From Lamprocystis purpurea DSM 4197 (GTDB lineage: Bacteria; Pseudomonadota; Gammaproteobacteria; Chromatiales; Chromatiaceae): a DNA stretch of 46,650 bases. Below, one piece after another: positions 29,156 to 36,779 of this stretch. A program made the position numbers and the translations under genes. The DNA lies in NCBI RefSeq assembly GCF_000379525.1, contig NZ_KB902528.1, positions 1-46,650 on the forward strand, read 5' to 3'. The notes under the pieces were generated by a model. It saw only the letters and a program-made list of their open reading frames with translations. It searched no databases and was not told the DNA's origin. Position 1 is the stretch's first letter; the number at the start of each line of letters is the position of its first letter.

Positions 29156-29748
29156 CGATGGAGCGACTGCCCGGCCAAGCCCCGTCGTCGCGGGATTTTG
29201 TCGTGTCACGGCGCTGATTACTCGTTATTAAGCCTTTGCAAGGCATCTTTGATTGTCTGTGCAGGTATGTTGCGTAACCCCATGATATTAAATTGGCGCG
29301 GCGCGAGGCGACCTGGTGCGCAACGATATCCACCGGGCCCGCGAATCGCGTGAATCTGGCACAAATGAAATGAGTTTTGACACGGTGCCGGTTTTGAGTT
29401 AAACCATTACATATAGCGAAGCATTGCTTTCAGCGGCGAGAACCGGGAATGACGCAATGCAGCAATTCCCTGGTAATGATGCAATGCAGCAATCGGCAAT
29501 AATGCTGCAATGCACAATTCGCTGCGATGGTATCATAGGGCAATCGAGTGTAATTGATGCATTGCAGCAATCGTCCGACATCGATGCAGTGCGGTCATTT
29601 AACTCACCCGCATCGGGGTTTGATCTTAGGGAATACCCGTAGATGCGGACAGGCGGCGGCACGAAGCCAAAGAGGGTCGGACACGACACGTCACTGGAGA
29701 TTTTTACTTCCGGTGGCGCTAGTCAACTAACAACGAAGAGGACAATTC
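29156..29748. repeat. Non-coding gap with GCAATGCAGCAAT repeats
   Basis: About 590 bases with no convincing gene. GCAATGCAGCAAT occurs at 29454-29466 and 29481-29493 (27 bp apart). A reversed core, GCTGCAATGC, lies near 29504-29513, and a variant GCATTGCAGCAATC lies at 29559-29572, with a weaker copy near 29582. Small frames on both strands just translate the repeat (for example NDAMQQ) and are not accepted as genes. The local AT content is higher than in the neighbours. The spacing resembles protein-binding iterons, but no replication gene is nearby. Confidence 0.55.
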
Positions 29749-30192
29749 ATGTACACCTTAGATGGCTACCGTAGCACCCACTCGGAGTTGCGCCAGACGA
29801 TCGATGACCTGCGCTCGATTCTCACCATGGAGCAACTGCGGATACGCCCCAACGCTAAGACCGCATATGAGTTGTTGTGCGACTTGGGCGAGCGCGTGCG
29901 CAGACACTTGGCCGAAGAGGATCGCGGGATTTACCCCAGCCTGCTGATCCACGACGACCCGAAGGTCAAGTCCATCGCCTGGGGGTTCATCAGCGGTGAG
30001 CGGCCGTTACGGCAGACGTTCGACGACTACTACACGCGCTGGCTGAAGACTTGCGATTTCAATTTCAGCAGCGAGTTCCTGGCCGAGACCCACGAGGTGT
30101 TCGACCTGGTTGCGCAACGCATCGATAGCGAAGAGCGGGTCCTCTTCCCCAAGCTCGTCGAAATCGGCATGTTCAACGACGTGCGTGCGTAA
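29749..30192 (+). CDS. Hemerythrin-like HHE domain protein
   Basis: A 147-residue four-helix protein with iron-ligand-like residues: His 11 (STHSELR), His 53 and Glu 57 (RRHLAEEDRGIYPSL), His 115 (AETHEVFDL) and Glu 129 (DSEERVLFPKL). The pattern fits a diiron HHE cation-binding domain that binds O2, NO or senses redox state. GAGGA lies 7 bases upstream of the ATG. It stands alone, convergent with the next gene by 1 bp. Confidence 0.85.
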   Translation: MYTLDGYRSTHSELRQTIDDLRSILTMEQLRIRPNAKTAYELLCDLGERVRRHLAEEDRGIYPSLLIHDDPKVKSIAWGFISGERPLRQTFDDYYTRWLKTCDFNFSSEFLAETHEVFDLVAQRIDSEERVLFPKLVEIGMFNDVRA

Positions 30193-30193
30193 G

Positions 30194-30997
30194 TCAGGCC
30201 TCACCGGCAGCGCGGACCTTATCATCAAGGACGGCGGCCACCGCGGCCGGTTCGCTCGGCAGTGACACCCCAGCGGCTGCTGCCAGCAGCATCAGCACGG
30301 CAGCGAACGGGCTGCCGGGTGTGGCCGAGGGTTTTGTTTCAAGACACTGCTCGTAAATTTGCCCCAGCCGACGGACGAAGCGGCGACCGATGTCGCTGAT
30401 GAGCGGCACTGGCCGCGGCGACGGCAACTGCGGCGAGACGGGTGTGGAGTGGACGGGCATGCGCGCGATGGCGACGCTCATCCGCTCCAGTTCCTCGCGC
30501 AAGGCGTCAAAATAGCCATCGTCATAGGTGCGCTGGAAGCGGTCGCAGGCGCGCAGCGCGGTGCCGATCGCGGCCCGCTCGGTGTCACCCAGGCCACGCA
30601 GTTGCGCTGCCAGGGTGTCGGCAGCCGCGACAATCTCCTGCAAGGTCGGATTTGACCGCGCTTGCGCGGTCGGCGGTTCGATGGTGATTGGGGGTGGTGC
30701 CGCCTCCGGCTCCGTCCTGAGCGCGGCCTGACGGAACTTGGCCAGATCATAGGCAATCGCGGAAACGAAGAGCGCATGGCTCTCGGCATCGCCGATTGCC
30801 GCCGCGATCAAGGGCGCGAGCAACGCCTCGCGTTGTGCGTCGCTCAGACGGTAAGGTTCCAGGAAACGCGCTTTCGGTGGACGCGGCGCGGCAGTCTCTT
30901 CCGGGGGATCCGACGGCGGCGAATGGGCGCGAACCCATTGCCCACGCCGGTCCCCATCTGTTGCGTTGGCAGGACCCTCGGTGGTTGCTTTGCGCAC
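30194..30997 (-). CDS. Hypothetical protein, third gene of MBL operon
   Basis: A 267-residue protein not recognised as a known family. The N-terminal 40 residues are low in complexity (Pro, Ala, Thr, Arg). The middle is helical (LSDAQREALLAPLIAAAIG; FVSAIAYDLAKFRQAALR; LQEIVAAADTLAAQLRGLG), and the end has a hydrophobic Ala-rich stretch (PFAAVLMLLAAAAGVSLPSE). It starts with GTG directly after the stop of the MBL gene (TGAGTG), so translation is probably coupled. The tight link with MBL and DUF465 genes suggests co-expression, but no role can be assigned. Confidence 0.6.
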   Translation of the reverse strand: MRKATTEGPANATDGDRRGQWVRAHSPPSDPPEETAAPRPPKARFLEPYRLSDAQREALLAPLIAAAIGDAESHALFVSAIAYDLAKFRQAALRTEPEAAPPPITIEPPTAQARSNPTLQEIVAAADTLAAQLRGLGDTERAAIGTALRACDRFQRTYDDGYFDALREELERMSVAIARMPVHSTPVSPQLPSPRPVPLISDIGRRFVRRLGQIYEQCLETKPSATPGSPFAAVLMLLAAAAGVSLPSEPAAVAAVLDDKVRAAGEA

Positions 30998-31666
30998 TCA
31001 GAACGCCGCATCCCACCGTCCGCCGCCCCGGCTGGCCGTTCCGACGAACGGGTTGGTTCGGCGCTCCTGCCCGAAGGTGGACATGGGCCCATGGCCTGGG
31101 ATGAAGCGGACCTCATCCCCCAAGGGGAAGAGACGTTCGGTAATGGACGCAATCAGGTCCCGGTGGTTCCCGCGCGGGAAATCGGTACGTCCGATCGACC
31201 CCTGAAAGAGCACATCACCGACCTGGGCGAGGCCGCCGGCGGCGTGATGGAAGACCACATGGCCGGGGGTATGCCCTGGGCAATGCAGGACATCCAGGGT
31301 CGCCTCGCCGACCGTGACGGTGTCGCCCTGCGTCAGCCACTGGTCCGGTTCGAAGGCCCGGACCGGCGGCATCCCGAACATCTCACATTGTTCCGGCAGT
31401 GCGTGGATCAGGAAGGCGTCGTCGCGATGGGGGCCGGTGATCGGCAGCGCGAGCTGTGCGGCCAGGTCCCCGGCGGCGCCGACATGGTCCAAGTGTCCAT
31501 GTGTCAACAGGATGCGTTCGGGCGTGAGTTGCAGTTCCTCGATCAGGGCCAGGATGCGCGCGGCCTCCCCGCCGGGGTCGATGATCGCCGCGCGGCGCGT
31601 GCGTTCGCACCAGATCAGCGTGCAGTTCTGCTGGAAGGGGGTGACGGGGAGGATGCGGAAGTCCAT
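30998..31666 (-). CDS. MBL-fold hydrolase, glyoxalase II-like
   Basis: A 222-residue zinc hydrolase of the metallo-beta-lactamase fold, in the YcbL/glyoxalase II-like group. Metal ligands are visible in THGHLDH (55-61), the His of CPGHTPGH (about 129-136), Asp 151 in GDVLFQGSIGRTD, and PGHGP near the C-terminus. A thioester such as S-lactoylglutathione is the probable substrate type. It begins 1 bp after the DUF465 stop (TGATATG), and the unknown gene follows without a gap, so all three form one operon. Confidence 0.9.
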   Translation of the reverse strand: MDFRILPVTPFQQNCTLIWCERTRRAAIIDPGGEAARILALIEELQLTPERILLTHGHLDHVGAAGDLAAQLALPITGPHRDDAFLIHALPEQCEMFGMPPVRAFEPDQWLTQGDTVTVGEATLDVLHCPGHTPGHVVFHHAAGGLAQVGDVLFQGSIGRTDFPRGNHRDLIASITERLFPLGDEVRFIPGHGPMSTFGQERRTNPFVGTASRGGGRWDAAF

Positions 31667-31667
31667 A

Positions 31668-31904
31668 TCAGGTGCGCAGGAAAGTGTAGAGCCGGTCCTT
31701 GAGGGCCAGACGCTCTTTTTTCAGTTCTTCAATGGTCTCATCGGCGACCGGGATGCCGAGTTCCTCGAGTTGGCGTACCCGGGCGTCGAGGTCATCGTAG
31801 TCGGTCATCAGATGTTCGAAGACCGGGTTGGCAGCGCGCATGCTCGCGATTTTGCCCGTCAACTCCGGAAATTCGTGCAGCAGGTCATGGGGTTCACCAA
31901 GCAT
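31668..31904 (-). CDS. DUF465 (YdcH-like) small protein
   Basis: A 78-residue helical protein of the DUF465 family. ANPVFEHLMTDYDDLDARVRQLE and ELKKERLALKDRLYTFLR follow the family coiled-coil pattern. Function unknown. It is the first gene of the three-gene operon with the MBL hydrolase. Confidence 0.85.
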   Translation of the reverse strand: MLGEPHDLLHEFPELTGKIASMRAANPVFEHLMTDYDDLDARVRQLEELGIPVADETIEELKKERLALKDRLYTFLRT

Positions 31905-32029
31905 TTGATCCGTGCCTCTTCACGTGGATGGCCGCCGCAAGATACGGCGGTGAGCCGCTAGTTTACCGCAGGGTGACGCGGCGGAAACAGCTTGGTCACA
32001 TCGGACTCGGCAAGCAGGCCGCCGCGCGA

Positions 32030-32542
32030 TCACTTGGCGTTCGCATCCATCTGTTTGACGACCTCGTCGGTGATGTCGGCGGACTTATCCATATAGATGA
32101 GTCCTTGGAGGCTGCGTTCCACGACCATGCCGATCTTTTTCTGTTTGGCGACGACCTCCACGGCCTTCTGGGCCGAGACCAAGACCTCGCGGCCCCGCTC
32201 TTGCTGGGCCTTCAGTAACTCTTGCTGAAAGGGTGCGGCCGTCTTTTCGAACGCCTCGATGCGCTTCTTGAGTTCCGTCTCTTTTTTTGTGAGTTGGTCC
32301 TTGCTCATGAGCGCGGCCTCCCGCGCCAGACCGGCCTGGAGTTGCTTGATGGCCTGCTCTTCCTCGCCGAGCGGTTTCGCCTTAGGCTCGAACTCCTTGC
32401 GCAGTTGCTCCTGAACCTTGCTGCCCAGCTTGCTTTTTTCGATCACTTGCTGCATGTCCACAAAGCTGACATCGGTCGCTTGGGCAGCCGCCAGCGGAAG
32501 GATAAAAATCAATAAAGATAATAGGATGCGATTTTTTGGCAT
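32030..32542 (-). CDS. skp: Periplasmic chaperone Skp/OmpH family
   Basis: A 170-residue exported protein. Residues 1-22 form a signal peptide (MPKNRILLSLLIFILPLAAA, cut after AQA). The mature part is a coiled-coil jellyfish-type chaperone with VSFVDMQQVIEKSKLG near the start and long charged helices with many Lys, Gln and Glu. It would hold unfolded outer-membrane proteins in the periplasm. The ATG at 32542 is chosen for its signal peptide and GGAG 8 bases upstream. The gene is not next to bamA or lpxD as in E. coli, so this may be an additional paralogue. Confidence 0.85.
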   Translation of the reverse strand: MPKNRILLSLLIFILPLAAAQATDVSFVDMQQVIEKSKLGSKVQEQLRKEFEPKAKPLGEEEQAIKQLQAGLAREAALMSKDQLTKKETELKKRIEAFEKTAAPFQQELLKAQQERGREVLVSAQKAVEVVAKQKKIGMVVERSLQGLIYMDKSADITDEVVKQMDANAK

Positions 32543-32795
32543 GACGCGGGCTCCGGGCTGTTGCGGGTGGATCGGAATGCCGGCGGTGACGGGTTGCTGC
32601 CGACAGGTTGCGAGAGTGATGGTCGCGCCGGATTCTAACAGGATGTGCGAGGGGACCTGATGGTCGCGTTGGTGTGGACCGGGGAGCCGGTGCGGGTGAC
32701 TGGTCGCTACGGCTCCGCCTTGCGCTTCGCGCCGCGCTATTGGATGCTTTGCGTCTTCGGGGCCGCGCAGGCCTCCTTCAGTGAGTGGTGGCATC

Positions 32796-33335
32796 GTGGG
32801 TAACTCGCTTCAGGAACAGTTGCTGAAGGCCGGTCTGGTCAGTGAGCAGCGGATCAAAGACGTGCGCACGGATAAGCGCAAGACGGTCAAGCAGACCGGC
32901 AAACGCACCCCGCCGGCCGAGGATCCGGCGCGCCAGGCGGCCGAGCGGGCGCGGGCCGAGAAGGCGGCCAAGGACCGCGAGCTCAATCGCCAGCGTCAGG
33001 ACGAGGCGCAGCGGCGCGCCCGCGAGAACGAGACCCGCCAGCTCATTCATACCCACCGGGTGGTGCGCGAGGGCGGCGACCTGGCCTACAACTTCACCGA
33101 CGGGACCAGCCTGAAGCGTCTCTATGTGAACAAGGACCTGCACGCCCGGCTGGTGGACGGGCGTCTGGCGGTGGTGCGGCAGGACGCCTTCTACGAACTG
33201 GTGCCGGCGGAGATCGCGGTGCGCGTGCGCGAGCGCGATGCCAGCCTGGTGCTGGTGCACAATCAGCCGGCGAAGCAGCCCGAGGTGGATGATCCTTATG
33301 CCGAGTTCCAGGTGCCGGATGATCTGATCTGGTAG
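32796..33335 (+). CDS. DUF2058 family protein (YaiL-like)
   Basis: A 179-residue protein of the DUF2058 family, with nucleoprotein or polynucleotide association proposed for some members. NSLQEQLLKAGLVSEQRIK at the N-terminus and LAYNFTDGTSLKRLYVN in the C-terminal half are diagnostic. A central stretch (about 40-90) is a highly charged Arg/Lys/Glu helix. The GTG at 32796 matches the usual family start; a GTG at 32781 is also possible. It precedes tatD by 23 bp. Confidence 0.85.
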   Translation: MGNSLQEQLLKAGLVSEQRIKDVRTDKRKTVKQTGKRTPPAEDPARQAAERARAEKAAKDRELNRQRQDEAQRRARENETRQLIHTHRVVREGGDLAYNFTDGTSLKRLYVNKDLHARLVDGRLAVVRQDAFYELVPAEIAVRVRERDASLVLVHNQPAKQPEVDDPYAEFQVPDDLIW

Positions 33336-33358
33336 GTGTTCTCCCTCGGAGCTCGCCC

Positions 33359-34129
33359 ATGGCGCTGATCGACACCCACTGCCATCTGGACGTTGCCGAG
33401 TTCGACTCGGACCGGGCGGCCGTGCTCGCCCGGACCCGCGCCGCCGGGGTGACCGGACTGGTGATCCCGGCCATCCATCGCGCGGGCTGGCCGGGGCTGC
33501 TGGCCTTGTGCGCCACGGCGGCGGATCTCTATCCGGCGCTGGGATTGCACCCGGTCTATCTGGATCAGCACCAGGATGCCGATCCGGCCGCACTGGAGCG
33601 GGCGATTGCCGACGCCCGTCCGACGGCCATCGGTGAGATCGGACTCGACTATTTTGTGCGGGAGCTGGATCGCGACCGCCAGCAGGCGCTGTTCGAGGCC
33701 CAGCTCGCGATTGCCCGGGCGGCCGGCCTGCCGGTGTTGCTGCATGTGCGCAAGGCCCACGAGCAGGTGCTGGCGACCCTCAAGCGCATCCCGGTGTGCG
33801 GCGGGATCGCCCATGCCTTCAGCGGCGGGAGCGAAGAAGCGCGCCGCTATCGCGACCTGGGCTTCGCGCTCGGCTTCGGCGGGATGCTGACCTTCGAGCG
33901 GTCCAATAAGCTCCGGGCCATGGCCGCGGCCTTACCTGTCGCGTCCATCGTGCTGGAGACCGATGCCCCGGATTTGACCGTCGCCGCCCACCAGGGCGAG
34001 CGCAACAGCCCGGAATACCTGCCGGACGTGCTGGCCGCCTTGGCCCAGGTACGCGGTGAGGACCCGCGGCGGTTGGCGGAGCAGACCACCGCGAACGCCG
34101 CCGCCGTGCTGGGGTTGCCCGTTGATTGA
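33359..34129 (+). CDS. TatD family metal-dependent hydrolase
   Basis: A 256-residue TIM-barrel DNase/hydrolase of the TatD family. Metal-site motifs are HCHLD (7-11), GEIGLDY (92-98), a His in PVLLHVRKA near 128, IAHAFSGG in the middle, and ETDAPDL near 200. It could cut DNA, with a possible role in repair. It follows the DUF2058 gene closely and the two may form an operon; the ABC ATPase gene starts 45 bp further on. Confidence 0.88.
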   Translation: MALIDTHCHLDVAEFDSDRAAVLARTRAAGVTGLVIPAIHRAGWPGLLALCATAADLYPALGLHPVYLDQHQDADPAALERAIADARPTAIGEIGLDYFVRELDRDRQQALFEAQLAIARAAGLPVLLHVRKAHEQVLATLKRIPVCGGIAHAFSGGSEEARRYRDLGFALGFGGMLTFERSNKLRAMAAALPVASIVLETDAPDLTVAAHQGERNSPEYLPDVLAALAQVRGEDPRRLAEQTTANAAAVLGLPVD

Positions 34130-34174
34130 TCCACCTATGCTCGTTCAGCCGCCAATGAATCAAGTGAACTTTCC

Positions 34175-36202
34175 ATGACGGACATCCTGCTCGAAGTCGA
34201 GCGCCTCACCACCGACATCGGACCCGCCGACACCGCGGCACGGGTGGTCGACGGGCTGGATCTGACCCTGCGCGAGGGTGAGACCTTCGCCCTGCTCGGC
34301 GAATCCGGCTGCGGCAAATCCATGACCGCGCTCTCGCTGATGCGTCTGCTGCCCCCCGGCGGGCGAATCAGCGCCGGAGCAGTGCGGCTGGCGGACACCG
34401 ACCTCCTGCGCCTGACCGAGGCGCAGATGCGCGGCGTGCGCGGCGGCCGCATGGCGATGATCTTCCAGGAGCCCCAGACCTCGCTGAACCCGGTGCTGAC
34501 GATCGGCGAGCAGATCGGCGAGGCGGTGCGCGTGCATGAGGGCCGGCCGGCCCGCCTGGTGGAGGAGCGGGTGCTGGAACTGCTCGACGCGGTGGGCATT
34601 CCCGACCCGGCGCGGCGCATCGCCGAGTACCCGCATCAACTCTCCGGCGGCATGAAACAGCGGGTCATGATCGCCATGGCCCTGGCCGGCGACCCGCAAC
34701 TGCTGATCGCCGACGAGCCCACGACGGCGCTCGATGTCACCATCCAGGCCCAGGTCTTGCGGCTGCTGAAAGAGTTGCAGCAGAGCACCGAGATGGCCGT
34801 GCTGCTCATCACCCACGATCTGGGCGTGGTGGCCGAGACTGCCGATCGGCTGGCGGTGATGTATGCCGGCCAGATCGTCGAGACGGCAAGCGTCGCCGAG
34901 TTCTTCGCCGCCCCCGCCCATCCCTATAGCCGCCGACTGATGGACAGCCTGCCCAGCGCCGCCAAGCGAGAAGCCAGGCTCGCCGTCATCCCCGGTCGGG
35001 TGCCGCCGCTCGACCAGACCTTCGTCGGCTGCCGGTTTGCCGCGCGGTGTGCCGATGTGTTGCCGGAATGTCGCGGCCAGGTCCCCGAGTGGACGGTGCT
35101 GGGACCGGGGCACGGGGTGCGCTGTCACCTGTGGTCGGGTGACAGGTCCGGGATCGCGGCGCTGACCCTGATCCCCCCGCCGGCCGAGCCGCTGCCGGCG
35201 GTCGGGCCGGAGGGCGCGGCGGGTCTGCTCGAAGTTCAGGACCTTGCCGTGCATTTCCCCATCCATCGCGGTGTCTTCCGCCGCGTCGTGGGGCAGGTGC
35301 GGGCGGTGGACGGCGTCTCGCTCAGTCTCCAGGCCGGCCGCACTCTGGCCCTGGTCGGCGAGTCCGGTTGCGGCAAGACCACGGCCGGCCTGGGGCTGCT
35401 GCAACTCATACCGCCCACCGGCGGCTCGGTGCGCTATCTGGGCCGGGAACTGCGCGGCCTGGGCTATTGGCGGATGCGGCCTTTCCGTAAAGACTTGCAG
35501 ATCATTTTTCAGGACCCCTTCGCCGCCATGAACCCGCGGATGCTGGTCGGCGACATCATCGGCGAGGGCTTACAGGCGCTGGGCATCGAGCGGAGTCGGG
35601 CCGGGCGCATGCAGCGGGTGGCCGAACTGCTGGATTTGGTCGGCATGGCCCCGGAAGCCGCGGACCGCTACCCGCACGAGTTTTCCGGGGGCCAGCGCCA
35701 GCGACTGTGCATCGCCCGCGCGCTGGCGGTGGAGCCCAAGCTCATCGTCTGCGACGAGCCCACCAGCGCACTGGACGTCTCGGTCCAGGCGCAAATCCTG
35801 AACCTGCTGAAAGACCTGCAAGACCGGCTCGGCCTCGCGTATCTCTTCATCACCCACAACATTTCGGTCGTCTCCTACCTGGCCCATGAAGTCGCCGTCA
35901 TGTATCTGGGCCGGGTGGTGGAGCGGGGTCCGGTCGATCAGGTGCTGGACGACCCCCGGCACCCCTACACCCGCGCGCTGCTCTCAGCCGTGCCGGTGGT
36001 GGACGCGGCCAAGCGCCGTGCGGTGATTCGTCTGGAAGGTGATATGCCGTCGCCGGCCAACCCGCCGACCGGCTGCTACTTCCATCCCCGTTGTCCGGAG
36101 GCGATAGCGGAATGCAGTCGGGTCTATCCGGGGGAGACGCGCTTAGGCGCTGACCGGATCGTGCACTGCCTTCGGGCAGCCGAAAACTCCGTTCCAGCGT
36201 AA
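34175..36202 (+). CDS. Peptide ABC transporter, fused double ATPase (YejF/DppDF type)
   Basis: A 675-residue cytoplasmic ATPase made of two ABC domains in one chain. Domain 1 has Walker A GESGCGKS (about 42-50), signature LSGGMKQR (about 156), Walker B LLIADEPT and an Oligo_HPY-type tail with GCRFAARC near 285. Domain 2 has Walker A GESGCGKT (about 394), signature FSGGQRQR (about 502), Walker [13 protein letters not shown] and a second tail GCYFHPRC near 632. Oligo_HPY tails mark peptide or nickel uptake systems. No permease or binding-protein genes are in the window, so the partner subunits must be elsewhere. Confidence 0.9.
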   Translation: MTDILLEVERLTTDIGPADTAARVVDGLDLTLREGETFALLGESGCGKSMTALSLMRLLPPGGRISAGAVRLADTDLLRLTEAQMRGVRGGRMAMIFQEPQTSLNPVLTIGEQIGEAVRVHEGRPARLVEERVLELLDAVGIPDPARRIAEYPHQLSGGMKQRVMIAMALAGDPQLLIADEPTTALDVTIQAQVLRLLKELQQSTEMAVLLITHDLGVVAETADRLAVMYAGQIVETASVAEFFAAPAHPYSRRLMDSLPSAAKREARLAVIPGRVPPLDQTFVGCRFAARCADVLPECRGQVPEWTVLGPGHGVRCHLWSGDRSGIAALTLIPPPAEPLPAVGPEGAAGLLEVQDLAVHFPIHRGVFRRVVGQVRAVDGVSLSLQAGRTLALVGESGCGKTTAGLGLLQLIPPTGGSVRYLGRELRGLGYWRMRPFRKDLQIIFQDPFAAMNPRMLVGDIIGEGLQALGIERSRAGRMQRVAELLDLVGMAPEAADRYPHEFSGGQRQRLCIARALAVEPKLIVCDEPTSALDVSVQAQILNLLKDLQDRLGLAYLFITHNISVVSYLAHEVAVMYLGRVVERGPVDQVLDDPRHPYTRALLSAVPVVDAAKRRAVIRLEGDMPSPANPPTGCYFHPRCPEAIAECSRVYPGETRLGADRIVHCLRAAENSVPA

Positions 36203-36220
36203 CTTGCAGCGTCATTCCGG

Positions 36221-36426
36221 CAGCAGTTCCAAATTTGGGTGGCCGCCGCCAACAGGCTGTCGGCAGCGAGGCTGATGGTGGATGCGCTGCGCTTATCCAC
36301 CCTACAAAACCGGCTCCATTGTAGGGTGGATAAGGCGCGCCGCTCGGTGTCAAGGACTTGGCACGGTGGTCGCGCGCGCCGCATCCACCAGCGGTCGCGC
36401 GGTGCCGCCCAAAGTTGGAACTGCTG
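36221..36426. repeat. Nested inverted-repeat element (MITE-like)
   Basis: A 206-bp element built of nested palindromes. Outer arms are 36221-36243 and 36404-36426, matching at 21 of 23 positions (CAGCAGTTCCAAATTTGGG on the left). Middle arms share TGGTGGATGCG near 36276-36286 with its complement near 36379-36390. The inner hairpin is a perfect 15-bp repeat, TTATCCACCCTACAA at 36293-36307 against 36319-36333, with an 11-base loop. No open frame lies inside. It is downstream of the ABC ATPase gene, and the inner hairpin could also end its transcript. Confidence 0.75.
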
Positions 36427-36526
36427 GTCATTCCGGCAGGATGCCAGTCCTACGCGCTTGAGCCTGGGAACCCGATCAAGGTTTTTCACGAAGACACGGA
36501 AGAAAGAGAAGAAATCCTCTCACAAA

Positions 36527-36609
36527 GACACAAAGACACAAAGATAGAGAAGTCTTTCATGGCTTCTTATCTCTCTTTTCTTCTTCGTGTCTTTGTGTCT
36601 TTCTGAGAG
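36527..36609. repeat. CACAAAGACACAAAG inverted repeat
   Basis: A low-complexity inverted repeat: left arm with CTCTCACAAAGACACAAAGA from 36527, right arm ending at 36609 with the complementary TCTTTGTGTCTTTCTGAGAG. Such sequences are scattered in many bacterial genomes. It overlaps the 3' end of the mazE-like frame, whose last ~19 codons are repeat sequence. Confidence 0.7.
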
Positions 36610-36739
36610 CATCTTCGTTCGCGATAGCGCCGTCTTCAACAGTCAACTCGACTGCTTGGTCGATCCCCGTCTGGGCGAGCAGCGCCTTTGGAATCAGGGC
36701 GCCGTGCGCGTTGCCGATCTTGCGTAGGGTGGTTCTCAT
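36557..36739 (-). pseudogene. AbrB/MazE-family antitoxin, 3' end replaced by repeat
   Basis: A 60-residue frame starting MRTTLRKIGNAHGALIPKALL, the usual swapped-hairpin AbrB/MazE DNA-binding domain. After VELTVEDGAIANED the normal toxin-binding tail is missing; the sequence becomes ALRKTQRHEEEKRDKKP, encoded by the CACAAAGACAC repeat. No MazF-like toxin gene follows. The gene is therefore probably a truncated antitoxin, broken by the repeat. It could still bind DNA. It lies 40 bp from the divergent hypF start. Confidence 0.6.
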
Positions 36740-36779
36740 ATAGACTGACCAGAACGCGATCGAATGTGAGAACGATGTT

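Noticed and set aside
29424-29642. A 72-codon gene with NDAMQQ repeats
   Set aside because: It only translates the DNA repeat, has no good ribosome binding site, and the opposite strand has an equally open frame.
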